From: Wallacemonas rigidus
Lineage: Eukaryota > Euglenozoa > Kinetoplastea > Trypanosomatida > Trypanosomatidae
Reading direction: 5' to 3'
Length of the DNA: 64,000 nucleotides
Assembly (NCBI GenBank): GCA_030849045.1
Contig: JASAOL010000610.1
Span: forward strand, 62,001 to 126,000
Within the stretch, counting starts at the first letter, position 1; each line of letters opens with the position of its first letter. The position numbers were made by a program, and so were the translations under genes. Below the pieces are notes generated by a model. It searched no databases, was not told the DNA's origin, and saw nothing but the letters and a program-made list of their open reading frames with translations. Below are positions 36,696 to 47,353 of this stretch, one piece after another.

Positions 36696-38130
36696 AATGA
36701 TGACGAGTACACACATGTATAGTCCCCCCCCCCCCCCGGCGCCTCCTTCTTTTTTCCCCGCCGTGTTTCTTCTCCTGATGGTGGACTCCTGCGTACGTAT
36801 CTGTGTAGCTGACACCTGTATGTGTGTGTGTGTGTGCGTCTGCACGTTTGTTTTTTGTCCTCGACTGTTGCCAGCGTGTTGCCGCTTCCCGAACCAATGT
36901 CAAAAAAGGAACGAAGAGAATAGAGCATCTACGGACAACAAAGCCGAAAAGAAAAGAAAAGAAAAAAGCGCTCGTGCAAGACACACGCTTCGGATGCTGC
37001 GAGACGCCATGGTGGGCGAATCTAACGATACCAAAGAACAACTGATGATGTGGGCTGCCTGTTTGGGACTGAACTTCTCGCGTGTCTGTGAGGAGGGGGA
37101 GGGGTACCTCGTCGACAGTCGTATCCGATCCACAGACTTCCACGGCGCTGTCATCGTCTGCTCGCGTGTGCGCGCGGATACCCAGTCAGCCGCCTTACAT
37201 ACCACTTCCGTCACTGCAAGCGCGGACCAACACAGAAAATGGATATGCCCGAACGACCTCTCAGTTCGTCAGTACTACTTTGTTTCACACCTCCCGCCTC
37301 TCGTCTCCGTCGTCCTCCTCAAGTCCTGCACGGTGGAAGACCGGCTTCCTCATTGCTTTCGCATTATTCTTCTTCTTTTGTTTCCGCTATCCGCGTCTGT
37401 GCAGCGCTTGTCAAGTCATCGTGGCACCTTCCTATCGATTCTTTTCTTTTCCCCTGCGTCCTCTTCTCTTTACCACGCGTTTGACCTGCGTAGCCGTGAG
37501 TGAAACAAGCTGAGCTGCGGCACATCGTGAAAGCGCTCGCTCCATTTCTGTTTTCGTGTTTGGTTTTTTTTGTTTTTTTTTTTTTCGTTCTTACTATTGC
37601 TTCTCCTGCCTATCTGCTCTCCGTCCCCTTTTCCGCTCCCCACGTTGAGGTCCCACAGCAGTGCCGCCCGGCTTGAGCGAGTACTCCTTCATTCACTGTC
37701 TTTCGCATCCATTGTCATTTAACGCTCTTCCAGTTCTCCTATTCGCGCACAACAGCCGCTGTCAAAACATCAGGTTCTCATCTTTTTAGTTTTTGTTCGT
37801 TTGTTTGTTTGTGTGATTCAAAACTCCTCGCTATCGCAGCTGCGTCTCTGGCACGTGCCCGTGTGACTGGAAGTCATTCACTCGTTTGCCTTGTCCCGGC
37901 CGGTTTACTTTTTTTTTTTTTTCGTGTATCTCTCTCTCTCTTCGATTTCTTTATCGCGTTCGTTCGTGCGTTCCTCTACGCGCAGCTTGTCCCCCTGCCA
38001 GCCTCAAGACAGGTCAACAGTGCAGCCCCCCCCCCCAAAAAAAAAAAAACAACAACAACATATTAGTCATAGCCGTCACAATCAGTCAAAACAAAACAAA
38101 AACGACCGAGAAGTCGCGTGCGCGGCAAGG
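36696..38130. other. 1.4 kb spacer (small acidic protein to 1569-aa protein)
   Basis: No supported gene. Poly-C (36727-36740), GT repeat (36822-36836), T-runs (37565-37585), GTTT repeat (37796-37812), and a T/CT tract (37908-37950) leading to AG 37984-37985. A poly-C/poly-A junction lies at 38028-38050. Confidence 0.65.
37908..37985 (+). promoter_or_regulatory. Predicted spliced-leader acceptor for the 1569-aa protein gene
   Basis: A long T/CT tract is followed by AG 37984-37985. The 145-nt leader has no ATG before 38131, supporting that start over the longer frame from a TTG at 37891. Confidence 0.6.
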
Positions 38131-41100
38131 ATGCCCACACTCGAAGACATTCACGCGCGCTGGGCGAAGGTGTCACCAAAAAAGCTGGCGGCCTACATCA
38201 CAGCCCTCCGGCGTACGATCGAGCGCAGCGAGGAGAATGTTCTGCCACGCAGTCGTACTTCCCTCGCAGCGAGCACGAAGCGATCCGCTCGTTCGGACTC
38301 CGTGTCTGAAGTGAGCTCGGGCCTAGGGGATGCCAACAGTCCACCACCAGATGTGCTCGAGCTGACTGTCTTCTTATCGCAAAAAGCACTACTCCTCGAG
38401 CTGTACGCCGTCCTCACAGCACGGAACCGCTTGACCGCGATGGAAAAGATCATCGCCTCCGGTGTGAGCACGCCAGAGATACGCGCGTACCGTAGCATCA
38501 TGGCGGCCTTCAATGACAATACAGGCACGCCACTGGTGTGTGGGGTGTGTCGCGCACAGCTGCGTGTGCCCCGCACCAACACGTCGCTGAGGTCCGACGC
38601 TTTCCCATGTGTTTTAGACTCTGATCCCCTCTCCTTCGCCTCGCCACACGCTGGTGACGAGAAGAAACGTGACGACAAGAGCACGCACGGCGGCGCCAAT
38701 GATGGCGATGCCAGCACTGCAACGTCACCGGAAGCCTCAGACACAGAAACTGAATTGCCGTATATCCTACGCATCCCGCTTAGCGAGGACAATGATTTCG
38801 CCCTCAAACTTGACTTGTTTGTCGACATGCCAGCGGCGGCGTACAAGCGGGCCATGACCACTGCACGGAAGGAAGAAGAACAGCGCCGTCGCAGCAGCCT
38901 CTCCATCACGCCCGAGTACTCCTTCCTTTCGGCTGTTCCTGTCGATTCAGGGAATCAGACCACGCGCGGCACGACGGAGACGACAGAGGCTGGCACGGTT
39001 CACACCACGTTCTCACCCGAGCACTTTCTGTGGACGATGCAGCAAGCACCGTTCACGCTGAGCTACATGTACGGCACCAACGACATCAGCAGCAGCAGCA
39101 CGCGCACCAGTTATGCGACGATCGTGTCTTCCGCCCCACGCGCACGCTGCCGATCGGCAAGGGGGAAAAGGAGCAGCCAACCGAGCCAGAGCGACATAGC
39201 GGCTCTCGGTGCTTTCAGCGAGGCGAGTATCGATGCCCAGACATCACCCTACAGCCGCGGCTTGTTCTCTGGAAGCCGCACTCCGCACGGGGACCAAGCG
39301 CGCTCTTCCATCAGTCGCTCCGCCCGTCTTCTGAGTCCCAGCAGCATCGACAGTGTTAGCAGTGGTGGCGGCAGTAGCCACAGCGACTCCAGCAGCGGCG
39401 ACGACGACGACCTTCACGATCTCGATGACCTTGATATCGATGACAATGAGAGCGGCGATGACGCTGACACCGCGCACGCTCAGCGTCCTTTTCATGGCGA
39501 CGAATGCCCTCTCCAGCGCGACGAAACCAGTGCACCGACGGCCGCGCATGACAGGTCTAGACATCGTGAAAAGCGACGGAACAGCAGAGCGGGCGACGGT
39601 GCCAAGCCACGAAGGCGCGCCAGGTCACGGAAAGCTGCTGACCCGTCAGAGATGCTCACTGTGCGCCTGCGGGTAAGCTTCCCCTCCGTGCGCTTCATCG
39701 ACAAACCAGAGCCGCTTTCGCTGCACAACTTCCTCATCTCACAGTCTCCCACCCGCTACGGGCCGCCGGTCCGCATGGCCCTGACGGTCAACATCCTGCC
39801 TTCACCGGTTATGATATTCCGGCCGACTGGACTGGCTCTCCCCGCCACAATGCGCGCGTCTAGTGCCGCTCTGGCCTCGGGGCAGCCCCCGACGGCGTTG
39901 CTGAATCCGCCGAAAACGGAGGGCTCACCCCTTGAAGTGGAGCCTGTTGTCCACCCTGAGTGCGACGTCATGATGGTGCAGGGACTCGAAGGAACCGCCA
40001 AGGCCCACCTGATCATCAAGGCGACCGACCTCCTACATAGCGTCGATTTTGCTGTGCGGTGCGGCGACAGGGGCTCTGCCGGTCGACGTTTTATCATGTA
40101 CTCCAAAGAATTTCTCGGAAACGAGTTGGGACAGTACCTCCTGCCCTCGTCCAGTTCCTCGAGACCAGAATCGCCCGTAGAGCCCATGACCACGACGGGC
40201 GATCGGGACGAGGTGTACGCCGTGTGCGCCGACAGCCAGGAGGAATGGGCCGTCCCGATCATTCTGCCTTACAAGCTGCCGCGCTCCACAGGTGAGCTCG
40301 ACGTCACTCTGCACCTCGACGTGCGCTTGTGCTGTCAGCCGCACCGAAGCTTTCGCGAAGCCTTCCCCGTGCGCATTGTCTGCAGCAGCGCGAGAGGTGG
40401 CGACGGGGCGAGCCGCGGTCACAGCGACACACACGTGCGCGAAGGTGAGTTGCGAACGGCGGTCGGTGGCGCAGACCATCCTCCGTGGGTGCCAACGACT
40501 GTCAGCGCCACCGCTCCTCCAGCGCGGCCGCAGCTCCCATCGTTTGGGATGACGCCAGAAGCGTCGGCAGCTGGTATGCTCTCGCCGCCGCTGATTCGCT
40601 CGCGCGTGTCGAGCTTCATGCCTGGGGCGGCCCCTGCAAGCGAGGTGGACTGGGGTGCGCTCTCGCTCATGCGCTTGGCACCACCCACCCACGCCGGTCA
40701 CGTGCGCTTCATTTCAACCAGCCACCTCCGTGTGACTTCTTTCGCGCTCTGTGGTGGTGGTGCGTTGGTGATGTGTGCGGAGCGCGTCAAGGGCCACCAG
40801 CGAAGTGGTCAGGGAAGTGTCTGCCCAAGCCTCCAGCACACACCGGTCACCCCTTCGCTTGGTAGCCGCGCGCCGTCACGCACGCGACAGCGCCATCGGC
40901 ACACCTACCGCAGCTTTCTTGGCTTCTCACCGATGAACGCGATGAACAGCTGCATTCCCATCAACTCTGTCGTGGTGATCCCACCGGCGGTGGCCGCCCG
41001 CATCGTCGAAGGCGGTGGGGAGCTCGTGCGCTATCTGCGTACAGACAACATACATCTGTCGCATGCAAACAGCGGCTCCGTGACGCCGAAAGGAAAGCGT

Positions 41101-42840
41101 GTGCAAAGCCCCAACAGTGGCGGTGGCGGTGGCAGTGGCCATGAGCGCCGCCAGGAAGAGTACGCTTTTCCGTCCGCGCGTGCGCCGCCTCCGCCAAAGC
41201 CAGACGGTCAGCAGACGCTGGATCTCCGTCATGTGATGACGAAGGGCTGGATGTTCGAGGTGCATATTGGTGAGCCGCGCGCACACAACACCGCCATCGT
41301 GCGCGACACCGTGACGGGCGAGTGCTTGGTGCTTCGCATCGGTGTGCAGCACCTTGAAGAGCAGGCTGAGCACAAGCGACGTGAAACCCTCAGTCTGCCA
41401 CTGGACGACCCACTGCGTTCCGTAATGGGAAGTGGCGGTAACCTGTCGTCCAGAGGCTCTGGTGGCCACAACAACAACAGTAGCAGTGCCTTCGGGGTCT
41501 CCTCCCTGGAGGTGATTGCGTACGCGCCTCCTCTGCCGCGGACCACGCAGATCGCGGAGCAGCAGTTCGTGTCCGACAATCTGGCTGTCTGCACACGATC
41601 GTGGGATGGGGCGTTGCGGTGGTGGGCCACCAGCCGTCCAGGCATCGAGGACACGTTGCTTTCGTGCTGCGACGCCAGTCGCGTGTGGGAGCTCGACACC
41701 GGCGACGGGCTCACACTCATTGTGGTCGTCCTGGGTGCGCGCTGCGCTGTGGATCCGGAGACCGGCGTGGTCACGTGTACCACACCAGCTCAAGTGGGTG
41801 AAGGTGTCGAAGGCGACGGGGAAGACGGCGAGACGGACACGCGCACCGTCGGCATCTTCTGTCTCGAGGAGAAGCGCCTGCTGTACCACTTCGAGGTGCT
41901 GCGTCCGACGACTGCGCACGTAGAGCCGCCGTCTTTCCTGTCGGCGGCACAGATGCCGAGCACGGTCAGTCGGACGAAGCGCAGCCGCAGCACTCGGTGG
42001 CGGCGTGTCGCCACGGGCATCGAGGTCCTGTCTCGTGCCGAAGAAACGGGTGCGGTGCTGTACTGGGACTCGGAGAGTGTTGTGGCTGTCGTGTGCAGCC
42101 CGCACTGGTCGCATCACGAGATATTCAACGTGTCATCAATGATGACGAGCGCCAAGGTCGGGCGCGGTCCAGTGCGCGCCTCGGAGGGGCCTCCGCAGGC
42201 TACACCCGCGCGTGATGGGGCAGAATCACAGCTGTCGGCCTCGCAGAGTCGTGCGGCCCCGTCGGTGCCAACGATTGTGGCTGTCACGTCTACCACATCT
42301 CTCAGTGTAGTGGCACACGCTGCGACCACGCGCACCGAAGACAGTGAGAGCTGCCGTCGCGCAGATGAGTGGATGGCCTTTGTGCTCCTCTCCGATGGTC
42401 GCATCGTCGGGCTCCGCTACGCTTGTCTGGACGCCGCCACCACACCTCCGCCGCCACCGCCACCAAGAGCAGACGAGCCGACCGTGAGTACACCAAGTCC
42501 ATTGCCGTCCACGAGGGCAGCCGTTGTCGGCACGGTGTTCAATCCCGCCTTTGTGAACCCGGTGCAGCGCGTGCGAGATATCGTCATGTACTATTACGCG
42601 GTTGAGACGACGTTGCGTGGGCGTTGGTCGCCGCTTCAGTCCTACACATCGGTGCCAAGCCCGGCTCAGGACTCAGTCGCCCGAGCAGCGGATGCCGCCA
42701 GTCCATCGCACGACGTGAGTGCTGGCACCAATGGTGAGGTGAGCGAGGGAGAGCCTGGGCCGCTCGGGGTGCTGTACCTCTACGGTGTGGAGACAGGGTC
42801 TCACAAGTTGCTCAAAGATGCAGTCGTGGTGGAAAAGTAG
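38131..42840 (+). CDS. Very large conserved-type protein (1569 aa), function unknown
   Basis: No family recognised. Visible parts: a helical N-terminus (MPTLEDIHARWAKVSPKKLA); a hydrophobic helical segment near 70-130; a lone CGVC pair at 137-140; an Asp-rich acidic run at about 420-450; and beta-rich stretches (LTVRLRVSFPSVRFIDKPEP; TGELDVTLHLDVRLCC). The second half has propeller-like strands (VSDNLAVCTRSWDGALRWWA; GLTLIVVVLGARCAVDPETG; VLYLYGVETGSHKLL). The last resemble WD-type blades, so a degenerate beta-propeller in the C-terminal half is possible. There is no signal peptide or convincing TM helix. Low-complexity Ser/Gly inserts break it up, as is usual for trypanosomatid proteins of this size. 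Confidence 0.8.
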   Translation: MPTLEDIHARWAKVSPKKLAAYITALRRTIERSEENVLPRSRTSLAASTKRSARSDSVSEVSSGLGDANSPPPDVLELTVFLSQKALLLELYAVLTARNRLTAMEKIIASGVSTPEIRAYRSIMAAFNDNTGTPLVCGVCRAQLRVPRTNTSLRSDAFPCVLDSDPLSFASPHAGDEKKRDDKSTHGGANDGDASTATSPEASDTETELPYILRIPLSEDNDFALKLDLFVDMPAAAYKRAMTTARKEEEQRRRSSLSITPEYSFLSAVPVDSGNQTTRGTTETTEAGTVHTTFSPEHFLWTMQQAPFTLSYMYGTNDISSSSTRTSYATIVSSAPRARCRSARGKRSSQPSQSDIAALGAFSEASIDAQTSPYSRGLFSGSRTPHGDQARSSISRSARLLSPSSIDSVSSGGGSSHSDSSSGDDDDLHDLDDLDIDDNESGDDADTAHAQRPFHGDECPLQRDETSAPTAAHDRSRHREKRRNSRAGDGAKPRRRARSRKAADPSEMLTVRLRVSFPSVRFIDKPEPLSLHNFLISQSPTRYGPPVRMALTVNILPSPVMIFRPTGLALPATMRASSAALASGQPPTALLNPPKTEGSPLEVEPVVHPECDVMMVQGLEGTAKAHLIIKATDLLHSVDFAVRCGDRGSAGRRFIMYSKEFLGNELGQYLLPSSSSSRPESPVEPMTTTGDRDEVYAVCADSQEEWAVPIILPYKLPRSTGELDVTLHLDVRLCCQPHRSFREAFPVRIVCSSARGGDGASRGHSDTHVREGELRTAVGGADHPPWVPTTVSATAPPARPQLPSFGMTPEASAAGMLSPPLIRSRVSSFMPGAAPASEVDWGALSLMRLAPPTHAGHVRFISTSHLRVTSFALCGGGALVMCAERVKGHQRSGQGSVCPSLQHTPVTPSLGSRAPSRTRQRHRHTYRSFLGFSPMNAMNSCIPINSVVVIPPAVAARIVEGGGELVRYLRTDNIHLSHANSGSVTPKGKRVQSPNSGGGGGSGHERRQEEYAFPSARAPPPPKPDGQQTLDLRHVMTKGWMFEVHIGEPRAHNTAIVRDTVTGECLVLRIGVQHLEEQAEHKRRETLSLPLDDPLRSVMGSGGNLSSRGSGGHNNNSSSAFGVSSLEVIAYAPPLPRTTQIAEQQFVSDNLAVCTRSWDGALRWWATSRPGIEDTLLSCCDASRVWELDTGDGLTLIVVVLGARCAVDPETGVVTCTTPAQVGEGVEGDGEDGETDTRTVGIFCLEEKRLLYHFEVLRPTTAHVEPPSFLSAAQMPSTVSRTKRSRSTRWRRVATGIEVLSRAEETGAVLYWDSESVVAVVCSPHWSHHEIFNVSSMMTSAKVGRGPVRASEGPPQATPARDGAESQLSASQSRAAPSVPTIVAVTSTTSLSVVAHAATTRTEDSESCRRADEWMAFVLLSDGRIVGLRYACLDAATTPPPPPPPRADEPTVSTPSPLPSTRAAVVGTVFNPAFVNPVQRVRDIVMYYYAVETTLRGRWSPLQSYTSVPSPAQDSVARAADAASPSHDVSAGTNGEVSEGEPGPLGVLYLYGVETGSHKLLKDAVVVEK

Positions 42841-43659
42841 CGCGATGGTGTGATGTCCAGCGTATGATCGTAGTGCACAACACAGTTGTTCTTCTCTGTC
42901 ATTTTTTTTTTGTTTCTTTTACTCGCCCGCTCTGTTTACCGTCCTTTGGTGCTTTTACGTGTGCGTGTGTGCGTGTGCGTGTGTGTTATTTTTCCACGTT
43001 CGCTCATTTAATTGCTCACGTCATGGTTCAGTGTAGACGGGGGTGTACATGGTCTCGTTGACGGCATCACTGCCTTCTCATGAGGGAAACACACACAAAA
43101 AAAAAAAGAATTTCAAAACGATAAATCAACACGTGTCCCGTGTTAGGTGTTGTCACACCGAGGCGCATTCACAACGAATGCGCGCCGCCACGAAGAGCCG
43201 CGCGCCAACCAACGGGAAAAAAAAAAAACTGATGTGCATGAGTGCCCGCGCGTCCCCGCACACGGTGTTGGCGCCAGCACCGTCTATCTGCGCACCCCTT
43301 CCTGCCGACTCGCACCACACTTGTTTGCCTTGTTGTTCTTGTTTTTTTTTCCTCTTTTAGTGCGTCTCAGCGCAGACGTCATGTTTGTGCACCGTCTTGT
43401 CAACATCTCGTTCCGTCTCTTCTCCTCTTCGCCCACTGTCTCTCTCTCCTTTTCTAGTCGAACAGACGCCTCTACATGACATCTTCACGGGTACACACCA
43501 CACACACCGACACACACACACAGGCATTCCTAGCGTGAATAGAGTGGTGCGCTAACGCACCGCACATAAAGACATAACGACGATTCTAATAGAGCGAATA
43601 GACACAATACGTGAGACGCATCCGGACGAAAAGTACAAAAAAAATATTGGCGCCTACAC
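42841..43659. other. Spacer (1569-aa protein to coiled-coil gene)
   Basis: No gene. T-run (42902-42912), GT repeat (42959-42984), A-runs (43096-43108, 43218-43229), T-run (43341-43350), a CT tract ending at AG 43456-43457, and a CA repeat (43496-43522). Confidence 0.7.
43436..43457 (+). promoter_or_regulatory. Possible spliced-leader acceptor for the 675-aa coiled-coil gene
   Basis: A CT tract ends at AG 43456-43457, but the 200-nt leader contains an upstream ATG near 43476, so the assignment is uncertain. Confidence 0.35.
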
Positions 43660-45687
43660 ATGCTCGCCTCACAGGAGTCGGGCGGCAATGACGGTGAGGG
43701 TGATGTCAATGACGTCCTCCGTGCGTACTTCGGGTCTGTGGAGGCCAAGGATGAAGACATCTATCGTCTCTACGCCGATAACCAGCGGATGCGCGATCTT
43801 GTCGAGGCGAGCTGCGCGGCCCGGCAGGAACTGGACGAACGCTTACACACAACGCAGCTCCTTGTGGCTTCCCTCAAGACGGAGCTCAACGAGAAGCGGT
43901 GTCTAGTGGAGGCGCAGGAAGCAGAGGCGTTGGCATTTCGTGACGGTATCGCTGACCTTCGCGTCATACTCGGTAAACCGTCCGAGCTGGACTTCACCAT
44001 TGATGACTGCGTTGCTGAGGTGGAACACATGGTGGCCAACGATCGGCAGCGGCAGCGTCACGTTCAGGGACTTCTCACTGGTGTCGAAGGTCTGTCCTTG
44101 TGGGCGTTGAATATGCTTGACGAGGCCGAGAAGCGAGAGCGCGCGTCCCTGGAAGAGGCCGCTCTCGTCACCACACGTGTGCTCGCCACGTCCGCTGCGA
44201 TGAGTGTCGAAGACGCAGCACGTGTCGCTGATCAAGAAGCGACAGTTGAAGCCCAACAGACGCAGCTGCGTGAATTGCAAGCACAGCATTGGCGCGCGCT
44301 CACCGAGGCGCAGGAACGAGCTGAGACGATGCTGCGCGAATGGCGCGACAAATTCCGCGCTCAGCAGTCCGACCTTGAGAGACAGAACCAACGGTACGCG
44401 TGTGCCATCGCTGAGAAACAAAAAGCAGACACGTGTCTGGAGGCTGCGGTGACCACGTTGGATCTGCTCGGTCAGCGCGTCATGGCGGCCGAGGGTCTTC
44501 TCCGGAACTGGCTCAGTGCATCGCGCAGCCTGGCATGCGCGGAGGCCGCTACGCACGCCGATGCCTACGCGAAGTTGGAGCGCGCGCACCAGGAGCTCTC
44601 CCATGCGCTCGGCGCCGCACGCCTGCAGCTCGACAGGGACAGCAAGGCGCGCCAGCAGCTGAGTGGTGCGCAGGAAGCGCACGAGACCACGCAGGCGGCA
44701 CTCGAGCTGTTAAAAGTCAAGTACACCGCCCACCTCGAGAAAGCTAGTCTGCAGCGGCAGCGGCAGGCTCTCCTCGACAAGAAGCACCAGGAGGCGTTGG
44801 CCGCGAGCGAGGAAAACGCCGAGCGACACACGCGGCAGGCGGCTCTGCTTGAGGCGCAGCTGGCCAGCCGCGATGAAGATCTGCAGCGCGCACACAAGGC
44901 GCTTCAGCACGCAGCGAAGAACGCCGTCACCTCCGAAGAAGCGCTCGAAGCGGCTCGCGCGCGGGTGCAGGTGCTGGAGGTGGCGTTGCGAGACGCCGAC
45001 AGTGCCGTGCACGCACAGGTGAAGCACACCCACAAGGCGCAGCTCTGTGCGCTCACCTCGGCAGAGACCGCCGCACGTGAACTGGTTGAGCTCAGCGAAG
45101 GCGACGCACGCACCCTACTCAGACGTGAGCATACTGCGTCAATGCAAGCGCAGGCGTACGTTGCGCAGTGCGGACAGGCCGTGAACATGTACAAGACGGA
45201 GCTGAGGGAGTGGGCCGCGGTGGCTGAAGACGCCAAAGCGCGTGCCTACGCACTAGAGCAGCACCTCGACCGTGAGCGTGACGCACGCGCACTTCTGGAG
45301 GCTCAACAGCGACAGGAAGGCGTGCTGCACAAGCAGCTGCTGTGGCGCGTGTCTGAGCAAGCGCGTCTGATCGGCGTCGCTGAAGAGGTGGCCAGGGAGC
45401 GTGAGGCACTCGTTCAAGACCTACGGTGTCGCGTACAGACCTTGGAGGGTGCCTCGGAGACGAGCGCGGCGACGATTCGCGCCTTGACCGCCGGCCATCA
45501 GTCTGTGCTGGGTACGTCTCAACGCAGCATGATCGACGGTGTTGATGCCCTCTCGCCTGTGCGTAGCTGGCGGTCTGCGGAGTGCGCCTTACTGGAGCGT
45601 ATTGATCGCGCCATGGACGCCTCGAGTGCCCTGGTTACAACACCAGCACGTGTCGCACCGTCGCCGCTAGATCTGGTTTCTGACTAG
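43660..45687 (+). CDS. Long coiled-coil protein, function unknown
   Basis: 675 aa starting at an ATG. From about residue 30 to 610 nearly the whole chain is Ala/Glu/Gln/Arg/Leu-rich with heptad periodicity (ARQELDERLHTTQLLVASLK; LERAHQELSHALGAARLQ; LLEAQLASRDEDLQRAHKAL; ALEQHLDRERDARALLEAQQ). It is interrupted by a short non-coil stretch near 105-165 (LGKPSELDFTIDDCVAEVEHM). The C-terminal ~60 residues are Ser/Pro-containing and not coiled (VLGTSQRSMIDGVDALSPVR). Rod proteins like this build flagellar, basal-body or subpellicular structures or tether Golgi membranes; nothing here picks one. It resembles the coiled-coil gene at 13156-14511 only in composition. Confidence 0.82.
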   Translation: MLASQESGGNDGEGDVNDVLRAYFGSVEAKDEDIYRLYADNQRMRDLVEASCAARQELDERLHTTQLLVASLKTELNEKRCLVEAQEAEALAFRDGIADLRVILGKPSELDFTIDDCVAEVEHMVANDRQRQRHVQGLLTGVEGLSLWALNMLDEAEKRERASLEEAALVTTRVLATSAAMSVEDAARVADQEATVEAQQTQLRELQAQHWRALTEAQERAETMLREWRDKFRAQQSDLERQNQRYACAIAEKQKADTCLEAAVTTLDLLGQRVMAAEGLLRNWLSASRSLACAEAATHADAYAKLERAHQELSHALGAARLQLDRDSKARQQLSGAQEAHETTQAALELLKVKYTAHLEKASLQRQRQALLDKKHQEALAASEENAERHTRQAALLEAQLASRDEDLQRAHKALQHAAKNAVTSEEALEAARARVQVLEVALRDADSAVHAQVKHTHKAQLCALTSAETAARELVELSEGDARTLLRREHTASMQAQAYVAQCGQAVNMYKTELREWAAVAEDAKARAYALEQHLDRERDARALLEAQQRQEGVLHKQLLWRVSEQARLIGVAEEVAREREALVQDLRCRVQTLEGASETSAATIRALTAGHQSVLGTSQRSMIDGVDALSPVRSWRSAECALLERIDRAMDASSALVTTPARVAPSPLDLVSD

Positions 45688-46180
45688 GCCGCTCTCTCTC
45701 TCTCTCTCTCATTCGAGCGTCTACAGTGAGCTCTTTTTCTCCTCTTGTTGTTTCTCTGGTTCCTACCTCAGTGGCGTGACACTTCCTTCACGTGCACTTC
45801 TCACAAACGAATCTTTAAAAAAAAAAAAAAGCAACAACAATCGATGGTCTTTTAATGTGGATCTCTGTCTGTCTCTCTCTCTGTATCGACCTGTATTGCT
45901 TCATATCTCCCTCTCCCTCTCTCACACACGCACTCGCTCTGTCTGTCTATTCTCTCTGTGTCCTCGCACCTCACCACGTCCGCTTTGGCACGTTTGTAGC
46001 AAAGAACCCGGCCACACGACGAGCGAAGAGCGACTACACAACCGCACAGAGGGCCTCGTGTTCACACACATTTTCTCTCTCTCTCGCTTGGTAAGCACTC
46101 CCTTAAAGAAACAAAAAAAAAAGAGAAGACGTAAGACGTAAGACCGATACGAAGAGGAGAAGAATATAATAACTGGCGCG
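45688..46180. other. Spacer (coiled-coil gene to eIF4AIII)
   Basis: No gene. CT repeat (45691-45709), A-run (45818-45831), long CT-rich segment (45849-45960) and a CT repeat (46071-46088) ending at AG 46094-46095, then an A-rich leader with a short GACGTAA tandem near 46126-46141. Confidence 0.7.
46071..46095 (+). promoter_or_regulatory. Predicted spliced-leader acceptor for eIF4AIII
   Basis: A CT tract is followed by AG 46094-46095, giving an 85-nt A-rich leader without an upstream ATG. Confidence 0.6.
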
Positions 46181-47353
46181 ATGGAACAGAACGACTCAGC
46201 AGAGGCCGATATCCAGGCCAACGTGTTGGCCATTCCCACCTTCGAGGCGATGGGGCTCAAGGACGACCTTCTGCGCGGCATGTACAGCTACGGCTACAAG
46301 GTCCCTACGGCTATTCAGAAGCGCTTTATTGTGCCTTTTGTGAAGGGTCAAGATGTCATCGCACAGGCCTCGTCTGGCTCCGGTAAGACATCTGCCTTCT
46401 GTGTGTGTCTGCTGCAGGCATGCGACTCGCAGCTGCGCGAAACCCAGGCTCTCATCCTGTCCCCCACCCGCGAGCTCGCCGTCCAGACGCAGGAGCTCTG
46501 CAACAACCTTGGTCATCAGATGGGCATCACCGCCTACGCGTGTATCGGTGGCAAGAGCACGGAGACGGATGTGCGCCGTCTCGAGTCCGGTGTGCACATC
46601 GTGTCCGGTACGCCTGGTCGCGTGTTTGACATGATTAAGCGCCGTAGTCTGCGCGTGCAGGGTCTGCGTACGCTGGTGCTCGATGAAGCCGACGAGATGC
46701 TTGGCAAGGGCTTCAAGGCACAAATTCACGACATCTACAGGCTGGTGCCACCGCTGCAGGTTGTGCTGGTGTCCGCGACGCTGCCCGCTGACGTGCTTGA
46801 GATGACAGAGAAGTTCATGACCGAGCCCGCCCGCATTTTAGTGAAGCGCGATGAAATCACCGTCGACACGATCATGCAGTACTTCGTGCCCGTCGAAGAG
46901 GAGAAGCACAAGTTCGACGTCCTTATGGACCTGTACGAGAGCATGACGGTCGCGCACACGGTCATCTTCTGCAACACACGTAAAAAGGTCGAGCAGGTGG
47001 CCAAGCGCATGACGAAGGAGAAGTTCAAGGTCAGCTGCATGCACGGTGAGATGCCACAGGCAGAGCGCGACGAGGTCATGCGTGATTTCCGCGAAGGACG
47101 CTCGCGTGCGCTGATCTCGACGGATTTGTGGTCACGCGGTATTGATGTTGAGCAGATCTCTCTCGTCATCAACTACGATCTGCCGCTGTCTCGTGAGCAG
47201 TACATTCATCGTGTAGGCCGTACTGGGCGTCTGGGACGGAAGGGCATCGCCATTAGCTTTGTCCGCCGCGATGAGCTGCGTCTCCTGAAGGATATTGAGC
47301 AGTTCTACGCCACACACATTGACGAGCTCCCCAGCAACGTTGGTGACATTTAA
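46181..47353 (+). CDS. EIF4A3: DEAD-box RNA helicase, eIF4AIII/FAL1 type
   Basis: 390 aa, the full length of an eIF4A-family helicase. Motifs in order: Q-motif region ([26 protein letters not shown]), motif I ASSGSGKT (K69), Ia PTRELA, Ib TPGR, DEAD (168-171), SAT (198-200), [36 protein letters not shown] (343-350). The end ([20 protein letters not shown]) matches the eIF4AIII branch (DIEQYYSTQIDE in human) rather than eIF4A-I. Family members clamp RNA in the exon-junction complex or act in rRNA maturation (Fal1). In trypanosomatids, with few introns, a nuclear RNA role is most likely. Motif V (TDLWSRGID) differs slightly from the usual TDVWARGLD; all catalytic residues are present. Confidence 0.93.
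   Translation: MEQNDSAEADIQANVLAIPTFEAMGLKDDLLRGMYSYGYKVPTAIQKRFIVPFVKGQDVIAQASSGSGKTSAFCVCLLQACDSQLRETQALILSPTRELAVQTQELCNNLGHQMGITAYACIGGKSTETDVRRLESGVHIVSGTPGRVFDMIKRRSLRVQGLRTLVLDEADEMLGKGFKAQIHDIYRLVPPLQVVLVSATLPADVLEMTEKFMTEPARILVKRDEITVDTIMQYFVPVEEEKHKFDVLMDLYESMTVAHTVIFCNTRKKVEQVAKRMTKEKFKVSCMHGEMPQAERDEVMRDFREGRSRALISTDLWSRGIDVEQISLVINYDLPLSREQYIHRVGRTGRLGRKGIAISFVRRDELRLLKDIEQFYATHIDELPSNVGDI

Noticed and set aside
36652-37503. 283-codon frame overlapping the end of the small acidic protein gene
   Set aside because: It starts inside another gene and runs through a poly-C, a GT repeat and CT tracts; composition is that of spacer.
37891-38130. N-terminal extension of the 1569-aa protein
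   Set aside because: No ATG; composed of translated T-, C- and A-runs, and the acceptor is predicted at 37984-37985.
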